From: Brevibacillus dissolubilis
Lineage (GTDB): Bacteria; Bacillota; Bacilli; Brevibacillales; Brevibacillaceae
Assembly (NCBI RefSeq): GCF_006170445.1
Contig: NZ_VCNA01000006.1
Span: forward strand, 248,001-312,000
Direction: 5' to 3'
Length of the DNA: 64,000 nucleotides
Under the pieces are notes generated by a model. That model was not told the origin of the DNA and did no database searches. It saw only the letters and a list, made by a program, of their open reading frames with translations. Below, piece by piece: positions 48,932 to 57,726 of the stretch. Within the stretch, counting starts at the first letter, position 1. Each line of letters begins with the position of its first letter. The position numbers were made by a program, and so were the translations under genes.

Positions 48932-50986
48932 ATGGCACAGCACAAATTGCAAGCGCAGTTTCATGAATTGCTGAAAAGCGTTCCGGCTCCCGCAACGGCA
49001 GTGGCGAACAACCGATTGATGGCGGCAGCGCCCCTCAAAAGCAGATTTTCTCCATTCCGTCTTGCCGACATGAACGAAGCGAACCAAGCCACAGAGGAAT
49101 TGGTCCGTACCTTCAAAGCAGAAGGGATCGACGCGACGCTTGGCAAGGCGAAGGAATGGATGCAAGAAGGACGCGACCCTGAGCTGATCAAGCATGCACT
49201 CAAGATGTTTGTCACCCATCATCCGCATGGGACAGGTCTGAGTATCCCAAGTCTGGAGGAACGCGAGCCGTATACCGTTCTTCCTTCTGTTGCCCCGCAA
49301 GGCACCAGAGAAGCAGGGAATAAGCGTCTGGTACCACCAAGCCCGGAAGACCAACTTCTATGGTTCCGTGAAGACCCCAAGATGAATGAGCATCACGAGC
49401 ACTGGCATGTCGTCTATCCGATTACCGGAGTGCCGAGCGAATACAGTCCGTTGGGCGGTAAGCTCAAAGACCGCCAAGGCGAGCTGTTCCTGTACATGCA
49501 CCGCCAAATGCTGGCCCGCTATGATTCAGAGCGTGTCACGACCGACTTGGGACGCGTTGAACCGTGGAGCACGGATGCGGTCGACCCGTATGGCTACGAT
49601 CCGGGGCAGTACCTCCGCGACCAGTTCAGCGTGCGTCAACCAGGCAAGAGCTTCAAGGATTATCCAGAGGGTTCCCTCGATCCGTCCGAAGCACCGGACA
49701 AAATCTGGGAGCATTACAATAACTTCATCGAAGCATGTACCACCGGCTATTTTACCGTGCCCAACGAGGATGGCGTAGAAGTCAAGCTGCCGGTTACGAC
49801 ACAGCTGTTGGGCTCTTCGCTGGAAGCCGACATTGGTTCTGTGGCGACAGTGGCTTTTAACCCCAAAGACTTCGCGTCTTTTTACAATGGCTTGAACGCT
49901 TCCCGCTACGGCAACATTCACAACGATGGTCACGATGTCTTGTCCGTACTCAGTGAGGACCCGATCAATCATCCGGGTGTGATGACGACGACCCGAGTGG
50001 CCTGCCGTGACCATGTGTTTTTCCGTTGGCACAAGATGATCGACAACATCTGGGAGACATGGGAAGTCAACAACCGCCAGAAGCCGAACGACTTCAGCGA
50101 TGCTCCCAAAGCGGTCAGCATACGCCAGTCTATCGATGGTAGCGCACCAGGTGCTGAGGGCAGTCCAGACATCCTGCTCACACTCACCGAGCAGATCAAA
50201 GTCCCATGGGATAACTGGCAAAAGTTCGGCCAAGAATATTTTGGCAACCAAAATTGGAATGAAACGTTCTACCAAAGCGACCTGACTACCGATACCTTGG
50301 AGACCCAGATGCTCAGACGCGTCATCACCGTTGAGCCGGGGGCAGAGAATCCAGCATCACCAGAGCCACCGCATGAGATCGAATATCTGGATCAAAAGGA
50401 ATTTTTCTATTTCTTCCGTCTGCAGAACAGCGACCAGACCGCTGACCAAGATGTAACTGCCCGTGTCTTCCTGTGCGATGCCGAATATGTGGACGACCGC
50501 CGCATGTGGATTGAGATGGACAAATTCCGCATCACTGTGCCAAAAGGGGAGAACATGGTCGTCTGGCAACCAGCCTCGCTCAGCTCTGTCATCCGCAAGC
50601 CAGCGACCAAACCGCCGGCGATGCATCAGACCCCTGTCAGCACATCCTCCAATCCACAGCTGAATGCACTGGTGGATGAGAACTATTGCGACTGCGGCTG
50701 GCCGTATAATCTGCTGTTGCCGCGTGGGACGGAAGAAGGGCGCAAGTACCGCCTGATGATCATGCTGACCGATTGGAACAAGGATCATGTCAGCCATTCC
50801 AGCAAATGCGGCTCTATGAGCTATTGCGGTGCCAAAGAGGAGTACCCGGATACACGTCCGATGGGCTATCCGTTTGACCGAATGTTCAAGACAGATGAGG
50901 CGGGCAAGCCTTCGTTTGACCAGACATTCGCAGGACTGTCCAATGTAGCTTGGCGCGAGATTACCATCCGTCATATCACCGAATAA
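48932..50986 (+). CDS. Arthropod-hemocyanin/phenoloxidase-type dicopper protein
   Basis: The 684-residue protein has type-3 copper sites of the arthropod hemocyanin/prophenoloxidase pattern rather than of bacterial tyrosinases. CuA: His155 and His159 in HHEHWHVVYP, and His190 in LFLYMHRQMLARYDSER. CuB: His330 and His334 in NIHNDGHDVLS, and His367 in CRDHVFFRWHKMID. A helical N-terminal domain (about 1-140) and a C-terminal Ig-like beta domain (about 400-684, RVFLCDAEYVDDRRMW...CDCGWPYNLLLPRGTEEGRKYRLMIMLTDW) complete the three-domain layout. Likely activity is phenol oxidation to quinones. There is no signal peptide, so it may be cytosolic or in the spore. AGGAGGAGA precedes ATG 48932. Monocistronic. 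Confidence 0.85.
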   Translation: MAQHKLQAQFHELLKSVPAPATAVANNRLMAAAPLKSRFSPFRLADMNEANQATEELVRTFKAEGIDATLGKAKEWMQEGRDPELIKHALKMFVTHHPHGTGLSIPSLEEREPYTVLPSVAPQGTREAGNKRLVPPSPEDQLLWFREDPKMNEHHEHWHVVYPITGVPSEYSPLGGKLKDRQGELFLYMHRQMLARYDSERVTTDLGRVEPWSTDAVDPYGYDPGQYLRDQFSVRQPGKSFKDYPEGSLDPSEAPDKIWEHYNNFIEACTTGYFTVPNEDGVEVKLPVTTQLLGSSLEADIGSVATVAFNPKDFASFYNGLNASRYGNIHNDGHDVLSVLSEDPINHPGVMTTTRVACRDHVFFRWHKMIDNIWETWEVNNRQKPNDFSDAPKAVSIRQSIDGSAPGAEGSPDILLTLTEQIKVPWDNWQKFGQEYFGNQNWNETFYQSDLTTDTLETQMLRRVITVEPGAENPASPEPPHEIEYLDQKEFFYFFRLQNSDQTADQDVTARVFLCDAEYVDDRRMWIEMDKFRITVPKGENMVVWQPASLSSVIRKPATKPPAMHQTPVSTSSNPQLNALVDENYCDCGWPYNLLLPRGTEEGRKYRLMIMLTDWNKDHVSHSSKCGSMSYCGAKEEYPDTRPMGYPFDRMFKTDEAGKPSFDQTFAGLSNVAWREITIRHITE

Positions 50987-51010
50987 AAACAAACACCGAA
51001 TAAAAACAAA
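50977..51010 (+). repeat. 17-bp tandem duplication across the stop codon
   Basis: CACCGAATAAAAACAAA occurs twice in a row (50977-50993, 50994-51010). The first copy contains the TAA of the hemocyanin-like gene, so the protein is unaffected. Probably a recent replication slippage. Confidence 0.9.
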
Positions 51011-51056
51011 CAACAGCCGTCTCTCAGTATACTTCACTGGGCAAACGGCTGTTGTT
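51010..51056. terminator. Bidirectional terminator between hemocyanin-like and hotdog genes
   Basis: ACAACAGCCGT pairs with ACGGCTGTTGT, with A-rich and T-rich flanks. Confidence 0.85.
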
Positions 51057-51070
51057 CATTCTTTTATCAC

Positions 51071-51532
51071 CTATTCATTCAGCTTAAAATACCATCCAAA
51101 CTCCGCTTCTGCACACGCCTCCTCGCCATCAACAGGCTTCACCGTCGCTGTAACGGTAAAGCGGATGCGGTCTCCCGGCTGCTTCAGCGTATTGCGGATC
51201 TCTTCCTCCAGATCAGCCGGAATCGTGGCAAATGCGTCCAGGTCACCAATCCCCGGAGCCTTGTAATCAATGGAGGAATGCGTCACGAGCAGGGTAACCT
51301 TATTCGGCACCGAAATCAGATCTGGAAAAGTCGCCATCATCACAGCACCGGCGGCGCTTTCAGCCAGAGTGAACTGAGCCCCGGCATGGATCGTTTTCAC
51401 ATGATTGTGGTTGGCCTCGCGGTGAGGCAGGCGGACTTGTACCGCCCCTTTTTCAGCGGCGATGACCTCAGCCCCGATAGTTTGGCTGAACGGGTTATTT
51501 TTTTGGAAAAATGCTTGAATGATTTCTTTCAT
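51071..51532 (-). CDS. Hotdog-fold thioesterase-like protein (PaaI/DUF4442-like)
   Basis: The 153-residue single-domain protein has the hotdog core with VKTIHAGAQFTLAESAAGAVM, where His-Ala-Gly and the following Glu occupy the positions of the catalytic region in PaaI-type acyl-CoA thioesterases. Strands RFTVTATVKPVDGEEACAEAEFGWYF close the sheet. It may hydrolyse short acyl-CoA or aryl-CoA esters. GGGGGGAAA precedes ATG 51532. It lies 5' to 3' opposite to the hemocyanin gene and just ahead of the acyl-CoA operon on the other strand, so a metabolic link is possible but unproven. Confidence 0.75.
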   Translation of the reverse strand: MKEIIQAFFQKNNPFSQTIGAEVIAAEKGAVQVRLPHREANHNHVKTIHAGAQFTLAESAAGAVMMATFPDLISVPNKVTLLVTHSSIDYKAPGIGDLDAFATIPADLEEEIRNTLKQPGDRIRFTVTATVKPVDGEEACAEAEFGWYFKLNE

Positions 51533-51580
51533 CCTAATTTCCCCCTAGATAAGAGTAGGCTTGTTTCTATGTATATGCGG

Positions 51581-51937
51581 TTAGATGACGTCTTGGGTAA
51601 GAGTTTCTGGATCGATATGGAAATTTCCTTCTGCATCTGGCAAGACGGCTGCTGTTTTTACCACAGCATCCAGATTGAGCGGGCCGTAGATATGCGGATA
51701 GAGCTGTCCGTTTTTGGCCTGTTCATATTTGATCTCGGCTGTCACCTTGCTCTCATCAAGGAGCAGTAGCAGGATGTCATTGCGTCCGCGATAGAGTTTG
51801 TTCAAGACCGCCTCCACCTGTGCAGGGGTAGAGCAGTGGATGAAGCCCTCTGTATCCAGTGATTCAAAATGAATGCTTTCGGTACGCTGTGCTTCGGCCC
51901 ATTGGCTGTGATTGGAGGTTTTTACGATGAGGCTCAT
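51581..51937 (-). CDS. DUF952 family protein
   Basis: The 118-residue protein matches DUF952: opening IVKTSNHSQWAEAQ, then DTEGFIHCSTPAQVEAVLNKLY, LLLLLDESKVTAEIKYEQ, and LYPHIYGPLNLDAVV. The conserved FIHCS and PHIYGPL stretches are family hallmarks. The fold resembles ADP-ribosyltransferase-like proteins, but no function is established that I know of. The gene is upstream of the hotdog gene on the same strand with 48 bp between them, so they may be co-transcribed. Confidence 0.85.
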   Translation of the reverse strand: MSLIVKTSNHSQWAEAQRTESIHFESLDTEGFIHCSTPAQVEAVLNKLYRGRNDILLLLLDESKVTAEIKYEQAKNGQLYPHIYGPLNLDAVVKTAAVLPDAEGNFHIDPETLTQDVI

Positions 51938-52136
51938 AGATGGATCCCGTCCTTTTTAGGTAAGTTGAATATGATTGTATTGTAGCCCGCTTCGGAGCGG
52001 AAGGAAAGAATAGGCTGATTGGCGTACCAAACTATGCGAAAAAGCACAAGTTTTAAAATTCAATAGCTATTTTTTCGTACCAATTGTTGTAATATAAGGA
52101 ATAGGAAACGTAAGAAAAGGCGGTGACCTACTTCTC

Positions 52137-53657
52137 ATGCCGAACCAACCATGCGGAATTCTGGGTTTTGGAGCTTACATCCCGTATCATCGTTTGACAC
52201 GCAGGACGATCGCGCAGGCATACGGAGACCGTGCACAAGCAGGGGAAAAAGCCGTGGCCCACTATGATGAAGACAGCGTGACCCTTGCGGTGGAGGCGAG
52301 CTTGGACAGCTTGTTATCCTGTAAAGATTCAGTATCTTCAATTAAATCTGTCTATCTGGCGACCACGACACCCTCGTATGCAGAAAAGCAGGCATCGGTG
52401 ACACTGGCGGCGGCACTAGATCTCAACACGGCGGTCCGGACAGCGGATGTCAGCCACAGTCTGCGGGCGTCTTCACAGGCGATGCTGGCTGCATTGGACT
52501 TTGCTGCGGTGACTGCGGGACTGGGACAAAACACAGCCAATCCCGAAGGTCCAAGTGAAGCCCAACATCAGGAGCCTAACGGAGTAGTGCTGGTCGCTGC
52601 CGCTGATACACGGCTGGCTGGTGCACAGGGGGCTTTGGAGGCGGTGCTGGGCGATGGAGCAGCGGCTTTTCTCATCGGTTCAGGGGAACAAGTGATAGCC
52701 AGATTCGTAAGCGCTTACAGCATCGCGGCAGAGCAGACAGGACAATGGCGGAGCGCATCAGATGAGTTCGTACAGATGTGGGAAGACCGCTTTGTCGCCA
52801 GGATGTATGGTACAGCGCTGCGGGCAGCCGTTCACGGACTGGTCGAGACGAGCGGGGTCATGCTTTCAGAGATCCACCGTGTCGTCCTGCCGGCACCACA
52901 CGCGCGGATGCAGCAGGAAGCCGCCCGTGCCTTGGGACTTACTGAAGAACAACTTGTACCGGGCTTGGAACAGCATATCGGTCATACAGGGACAGCCTAT
53001 GCCCCGATGATGCTTGCCAGTGCATTAGAGCAGGCACAGCCGGGGGAACGAATCCTTTTCTTGAGCTTCGGAGAAGGGTGCGACGCTCTGCTGTTCGAAG
53101 TGACGGAACAAATCCTTACCTACCGCGAAACCCGCGAAAACAGTGACAACCGAAAGTCCCGCAGCATCCAAGGCTATCTCAAACAAGCTGACAACACGCT
53201 CGCCTACACCAGCTACCTCAAATGGAAAGGGCTGCTCCCGCTTGAACCGGGCCGCCGTCCTGACCCTGACCGTCCGTCGGTACCTGCAATGCAGCGCAAT
53301 CTGCGGCAAAATCTGGCGCTGTACGGAACCGTCTGCACCCAGTGTGGGACGAAGCAGTATCCGAAGCAACGCGTCTGTATTTCCTGTCAGGCGAAGGACG
53401 AGATGCAGGAGTACCGTTTTTATGGCCGTCCTGCCCGCATCTCGACGTATACGGTGGACTATCTGGCAGCCAGTGCCTCCTCACCTGTGATGATCGCGGT
53501 CGTCGATTTTGACGAGGGGGGACGGATGATGCTGGAGGTAACCGATTGCAAGCCAGAGGAGCTTCGCATCGGGTTGGAGCTTGATCTTACGTTCCGCAAG
53601 CTGTCCGTGGCAGGTGGACTGCACACGTATGCTTGGAAAGCCAGACCAAAGCGCTAA
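52137..53657 (+). CDS. HMG-CoA-synthase-like protein fused to a DUF35 zinc-ribbon/OB domain
   Basis: The 506-residue protein has an N-terminal thiolase-fold domain of the HMG-CoA synthase/KASIII type (about 1-345) and a C-terminal DUF35 domain (about 390-506) with zinc ligands Cys400, Cys403, Cys414 and Cys417. The nucleophile segment reads ADVSHSLRASSQAML, without Cys, and the later HIGHTGTAYAPM has His in the usual Asn position, so acyl transfer by this domain is unlikely. DUF35 proteins bridge thiolases and synthases in archaea and in Bbs-type pathways. It begins an eight-gene operon; the thiolase 15 bp downstream is the probable partner. Binding site AAGGCGGTGA lies upstream of the start. 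Confidence 0.82.
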   Translation: MPNQPCGILGFGAYIPYHRLTRRTIAQAYGDRAQAGEKAVAHYDEDSVTLAVEASLDSLLSCKDSVSSIKSVYLATTTPSYAEKQASVTLAAALDLNTAVRTADVSHSLRASSQAMLAALDFAAVTAGLGQNTANPEGPSEAQHQEPNGVVLVAAADTRLAGAQGALEAVLGDGAAAFLIGSGEQVIARFVSAYSIAAEQTGQWRSASDEFVQMWEDRFVARMYGTALRAAVHGLVETSGVMLSEIHRVVLPAPHARMQQEAARALGLTEEQLVPGLEQHIGHTGTAYAPMMLASALEQAQPGERILFLSFGEGCDALLFEVTEQILTYRETRENSDNRKSRSIQGYLKQADNTLAYTSYLKWKGLLPLEPGRRPDPDRPSVPAMQRNLRQNLALYGTVCTQCGTKQYPKQRVCISCQAKDEMQEYRFYGRPARISTYTVDYLAASASSPVMIAVVDFDEGGRMMLEVTDCKPEELRIGLELDLTFRKLSVAGGLHTYAWKARPKR

Positions 53658-53672
53658 AGGGGGGAGAACGAT

Positions 53673-54857
53673 ATGAGCAAAAAAGGCATTACCGACCGGG
53701 TGGCGATTATCGGGATGGGCTGTACACGCTTCACGGAGCATTGGGACAAAAGCGTCGATGATCTGTTGATCGAAGCGGCGTATGAGGCGTTTGCCGATGC
53801 GGGTGTAGAGCCGGCTGACATGGAAGCGGCATGGCTTGGCACGATGGATTCCGGCTACGCAGGCATGACGCTGTCTAGTGCGCTGAAGACAGCATACATC
53901 CCTGTCACCCGCGTGGAGAATATGTGTGCCACCGGCTCGGAGGCATTCCGTCAGGCTTGCTATGCGGTCGCATCCGGAGCTTATTACATGGTGCTGGCTA
54001 TCGGGGTAGAAAAGCTCAAGGATTCCGGCTACAGCGGTCTCGTCCTGCGTGAACCGCCCTCAGACGGCACGGCGCTGAATTTGACGGCTCCCGCTGCCTT
54101 TTCCCTGCTGGCGCCAGCCTATTTCAACAAATACGGATTGACCCCCGAGCAGGGCAAAGAGGTTCTCTCCCGGATCGCTTGGAAAAACCACCGCAACGGC
54201 GCGCTGAACCCGAAAGCCCAATACCGCAGCGAGGTGCCGATGGAGCGGATCATGAAGTCGCCGATGGTCGCTTCTCCACTCGGTGTCATGGACTGCTCAG
54301 GTGTTGCCGACGGAGCAGCAGCGGCGATTATCGTGCGGACCGACCTCGCGGAAAAATACCGCAAAGATCCCGTCTATGTCAAAGCCCTGTCTGTCTCCGT
54401 CGGGCCGGGCGATGGTCGTCTGCGGCAAGATTTTGATTTTACGTATATCCAAGAAAATATTCATGCAGCCAAGGAAGCCTACCGCCAAGCAGGCATCACC
54501 AATCCGCGTACCCAGCTGGATCTGGCAGAGGTACACGACTGCTTCACCCCGACTGAGCTGATCATCTATGAGGACCTTGGGTTCAGCGAGCGGGGCACGG
54601 CATGGCGGGATGTGATGAACGGGGTCTTCGATCTGGACGGCGAGCTTCCGGTCAATCCAGACGGCGGACTCAAATCGTTCGGTCACCCCATCGGTGCCAG
54701 TGGTCTTCGGATGATGTATGAGCTGTACCTGCAATTCCAGGGACGGGCAGGACAGCGGCAACTGGACACCCCCAAGCTTGGATTGACACACAATCTTGGC
54801 GGCTTTCCGTGGCAATGCGTTTCTTTTATTTCGATATTAGGAAAAGAGAGGTATTAA
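53673..54857 (+). CDS. Thiolase (SCP2/acetyl-CoA acetyltransferase-like)
   Basis: The 394-residue protein has the thiolase core with nucleophile Cys in ENMCATGSEAFRQA, the C-terminal acid/base region GGLKSFGHPIGASGLRM and the SCP2-type VHDCFTPTELIIYEDLG. It should cleave a 3-ketoacyl-CoA with CoA as the last step of beta-oxidation. Members of this subgroup work with a DUF35 partner, which here is fused to the upstream protein. AAAGGGGGGAG precedes ATG 53673. The acyl-CoA dehydrogenase starts 3 nt after its stop. Confidence 0.9.
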   Translation: MSKKGITDRVAIIGMGCTRFTEHWDKSVDDLLIEAAYEAFADAGVEPADMEAAWLGTMDSGYAGMTLSSALKTAYIPVTRVENMCATGSEAFRQACYAVASGAYYMVLAIGVEKLKDSGYSGLVLREPPSDGTALNLTAPAAFSLLAPAYFNKYGLTPEQGKEVLSRIAWKNHRNGALNPKAQYRSEVPMERIMKSPMVASPLGVMDCSGVADGAAAAIIVRTDLAEKYRKDPVYVKALSVSVGPGDGRLRQDFDFTYIQENIHAAKEAYRQAGITNPRTQLDLAEVHDCFTPTELIIYEDLGFSERGTAWRDVMNGVFDLDGELPVNPDGGLKSFGHPIGASGLRMMYELYLQFQGRAGQRQLDTPKLGLTHNLGGFPWQCVSFISILGKERY

Positions 54858-54860
54858 TAG

Positions 54861-56006
54861 ATGACGGCAAGATACGTAACCGATGAGCATAAAATGTTTC
54901 GAGATTCCTTGCGTAAATTTTTAGAGAAAGAAGCTTATCCGTATTATGACCAGTGGGAAGTGGATCGCCTGATTCCCCGCGAGCTGTGGCAGAAGCTTGG
55001 AAAGAACGGATTCCTCGGCAGCTGGGTGGACGAAGAGTACGGCGGCCTTGGCTTGGATTTTGGCTATTCGGTCGTGCTGGCTGAAGAGCTGGAGCGGCTT
55101 GGGTCGAGCACGATCGGGATTTCTCTGCACAATGACATCGTGCTGCCTTATATCACCCACTATGGCACCGAGGAGCAGAAGCAGCGCTGGCTGCCGCGCA
55201 GTATCACAGGTGAGCTGATCAGTGCGATCGCGATGACCGAACCGGGAGCAGGGTCTGACTTGGCCGGGATCAAGACGACAGCGATCCGTCAGGGCGACCA
55301 CTATATCGTCAACGGGACGAAGACCTTCATCACCAATGGGATTTTAGCTGACTGGATCGTCGTGGTCGTCAAGACCGATCCACAGGCACAGCCTGCACAC
55401 CGTGGGATCAGCCTGCTGGTCGTAGAGCGTGACACCCCTGGCTTCTCACGCGGCAACAAGCTGGATAAAGTGGGGCTGCACAGCCAAGACACGGCCGAGC
55501 TGATTTTTGAAGATGCCAAAGTACCTGTAGAGAACCTGTTGGGTGAAGAGGGCAAGGGCTTCTACTACCTGATGAATGACCTGCAGCAAGAGCGTCTCGT
55601 CGTCGGAATTCAGGCACAGATCGCTGCGGAAGAGATGCTCGAGATGACGGTGGACTATGTCAAAAGCCGTTCCGCCTTCGGTAAGCCGATCAGCAAGCTG
55701 CAGACGATTCAGTTTGCCTTGGCAGAGATGGCGACAGAGGTGCAGATCGGCCGCACGTTCATTGATGATCTGATCGTCAACCATATGGAGAAAAAGGATG
55801 TCGTCACCCAGGTGTCGATGGCCAAATGGTGGCTGACCGACATGGCAAAGCGCGTCGCCAGTCAGTGCATGCAACTGCACGGCGGTTATGGCTACATGGA
55901 GGAATACCAGATCGCCCGCCGTTTCCGCGACATTCAGGTGTCCTCGATCTATGCGGGAACCAATGAAATCATGAAGAGTGTGATCGCCAAAAACATGGAG
56001 CTGTAG
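54861..56006 (+). CDS. Acyl-CoA dehydrogenase
   Basis: The 381-residue flavoprotein has the family's three-domain layout: an N-terminal helical domain, AMTEPGAGSDLAGIKTTA and FITNGILADWIVVV in the middle beta domain, and a C-terminal helical domain. The latter has CMQLHGGYGYMEEYQIARRFRD and the catalytic Glu in IYAGTNEIMKSV. It oxidises the alpha-beta bond of an acyl-CoA, passing electrons to ETF, which is not encoded here. Length is standard. It follows the thiolase directly. The pathway position would be the first oxidation after ligase or CoA-transferase activation. Confidence 0.92.
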   Translation: MTARYVTDEHKMFRDSLRKFLEKEAYPYYDQWEVDRLIPRELWQKLGKNGFLGSWVDEEYGGLGLDFGYSVVLAEELERLGSSTIGISLHNDIVLPYITHYGTEEQKQRWLPRSITGELISAIAMTEPGAGSDLAGIKTTAIRQGDHYIVNGTKTFITNGILADWIVVVVKTDPQAQPAHRGISLLVVERDTPGFSRGNKLDKVGLHSQDTAELIFEDAKVPVENLLGEEGKGFYYLMNDLQQERLVVGIQAQIAAEEMLEMTVDYVKSRSAFGKPISKLQTIQFALAEMATEVQIGRTFIDDLIVNHMEKKDVVTQVSMAKWWLTDMAKRVASQCMQLHGGYGYMEEYQIARRFRDIQVSSIYAGTNEIMKSVIAKNMEL

Positions 56007-56038
56007 TACCACATGGTGAATGAAGGGAGAGGATGAAT

Positions 56039-56494
56039 ATGCTCAAAGATATTTCCAAAAAGGAAGGCTATCAGTTCCCACCCTATACGTTTGTGGTGGA
56101 GCGTGGAAAGATTAAAGAATTTGCTCTGGCGATCGGTGATATGAATCCGATCTATCACAGCAAGGAGGCGGCACAGGCGGAAGGATACCGGGATGTGCCG
56201 ATGCCGCTGACGTTTCCGACGGTGCTGGATATGTGGGGCGGCAATGATTTTGAAGCGATCATCAAGTCACTGGACCTCAATCCGCTGAAGGTCTTGCATG
56301 GCGAGCAGGAGTATCAGTATTACGGTGAAATCTGCGCGGGTGATGAATTGTACGTCCAGGCCAAGGTGATCTCGACCGAGCATAAGCGCGGGATGAACTT
56401 TTTCCTGCTGGAGACTACCTATACCAATGCTGAGGGCGAAACGGTCCTCATCGCACGTTCCAACGTGATCGAACGAGTGGGAGGAGAGCAATAG
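56039..56494 (+). CDS. MaoC/HadA-like hydratase subunit
   Basis: The 151-residue protein is of the FAS1_DH/MaoC_dehydrat_N type. The motif FALAIGDMNPIYH has the hydratase Asp-x-Asn-Pro but Tyr where the catalytic His normally stands, so it is probably the non-catalytic half of a heterodimer. Mycobacterial HadA with HadB is the model: HadA holds the acyl chain and HadB provides the Asp/His pair. ATG 56039 is preferred over 56033 because GGAGAGG ends 6 nt upstream of it. The gene ends exactly where the HadB-like gene begins. Confidence 0.85.
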   Translation: MLKDISKKEGYQFPPYTFVVERGKIKEFALAIGDMNPIYHSKEAAQAEGYRDVPMPLTFPTVLDMWGGNDFEAIIKSLDLNPLKVLHGEQEYQYYGEICAGDELYVQAKVISTEHKRGMNFFLLETTYTNAEGETVLIARSNVIERVGGEQ

Positions 56495-56881
56495 ATGAGC
56501 GAACTGACTCCAATCGTCAAAGAACCGATTACCCATACCCAGCTGGTCCGTTATGCAGGGGCGTCCGGCGATTTTAACCCGATCCATACCGTCGTCCCGA
56601 TCGGCGAACAAGCCGGATTGGGCGGCGTGATTGCACATGGCATGCTCGTGATGGGATTTGCCGGGGAAGCGCTGTCTACATGGTTTCCCCGCCGCAACAT
56701 CCGCAATTTTCAGGTACGCTTCTCCGCGATGACCCGCCCTGGTGAGTCGCTGACGGTGACCGGCGAGATCACGGGAGAACGCGAAGTAGACGGCGAAGCA
56801 CGTGTCAGTGGGAAGCTGATCGTCAAGAACGAGCAGGGTGAGACCAAGCTGAAAGGCACTTTTGAAGCGGCAAAATCATAA
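56495..56881 (+). CDS. MaoC/HadB-like hydratase, catalytic subunit
   Basis: The 128-residue hotdog protein has the complete (R)-specific hydratase signature YAGASGDFNPIH with Asp and His, followed by GGVIAHGMLVMGFAG. It should hydrate an enoyl-CoA, or dehydrate an (R)-3-hydroxyacyl-CoA, when paired with the HadA-like protein upstream. Its ATG follows the upstream TAG without a gap, and GGAGGAGAG within that gene's end is the binding site. The stereochemistry implies that the SDR downstream acts on an (R)-3-hydroxyacyl-CoA. Confidence 0.9.
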   Translation: MSELTPIVKEPITHTQLVRYAGASGDFNPIHTVVPIGEQAGLGGVIAHGMLVMGFAGEALSTWFPRRNIRNFQVRFSAMTRPGESLTVTGEITGEREVDGEARVSGKLIVKNEQGETKLKGTFEAAKS

Positions 56882-56913
56882 ATCCCAACAGGGAACAGGG
56901 AGGCTACCAATCG

Positions 56914-57726
56914 ATGAAACTTCTCGACAACCAAGTAGCGATTATCACCGGCGCAGGCCGTGGCGTGGGACGTGCCACCGCTGAGCTGATGGCCGAGCAT
57001 GGAGCGCGCATCGTCGTCTCCGACCGTGACGCCGAACCGGCACAAGAAGTGGTAAAAGCGATCCAAGAAAAAGGCGGTCAAGCTGTGGCGATCTGCGGCA
57101 GTGTGACCGATCCGGCTTTTGCCAAGCAGCTGATCGATGGAACGATTGCGGCATTCGGCCAATTGGACATCCTCGTCAACAATGCAGGCTACACCTGGGA
57201 CGGGATGCTGCACAAAATGACCGATGAGCAGTTCCAGGCGATGATCGATGTACACCTGACCGCCCCTTTCCGTCTGATCCGGGAAGCATCCCCATATATG
57301 CGTGACGCAGGCAAAGCAGATATCGATGCAGGCCGCACCGTCTACCGCAAAATCATCAATGTCTCCTCTGTTGCAGGCGAGATGGGCAATGTCGGCCAAG
57401 CCAACTACGCCTCCGCCAAAGCAGGTGTGATCGGCCTCACCAAAACCGTTGCCCGTGAATGGGGCCAGTTCAATATCAACTGCAACGCCGTCTCCTTCGG
57501 CCTGATCGATACCCGCCTGACCCAAGCCAAAGAGATGGGCGAAACCTTTGACGGCATCCCGCTCGGCATTCCGGAAAAAGTGAAGCAGATGTTTGCCCAC
57601 TCGATCCCGCAAAAACGCGCTGGATCTGCTGAGGAAGCAGCCGCAGGTATTTTCTATCTGGCTTCCCCGTTCTCCAACTATGTGAACGGTCAAGTGCTTT
57701 CTATTAACGGTGGGTGGTACACCTAA
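56914..57726 (+). CDS. SDR-family 3-hydroxyacyl-CoA dehydrogenase/3-oxoacyl reductase
   Basis: The 270-residue classical SDR has the cofactor motif TGAGRGVGRA, NNAGYTWDG, catalytic Ser in NVSSVAGEMG and YASAK for Tyr/Lys. Asp in VVSDRDAEP at the end of strand 2 points to NAD(H). It resembles FabG with an insertion of about 20 residues before the Ser (RDAGKADIDAGRTVYRKI), seen in some bacterial beta-oxidation SDRs. In this operon it likely oxidises a 3-hydroxyacyl-CoA to the ketone for the thiolase. AGGGAGG precedes ATG 56914. Confidence 0.9.
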   Translation: MKLLDNQVAIITGAGRGVGRATAELMAEHGARIVVSDRDAEPAQEVVKAIQEKGGQAVAICGSVTDPAFAKQLIDGTIAAFGQLDILVNNAGYTWDGMLHKMTDEQFQAMIDVHLTAPFRLIREASPYMRDAGKADIDAGRTVYRKIINVSSVAGEMGNVGQANYASAKAGVIGLTKTVAREWGQFNINCNAVSFGLIDTRLTQAKEMGETFDGIPLGIPEKVKQMFAHSIPQKRAGSAEEAAAGIFYLASPFSNYVNGQVLSINGGWYT

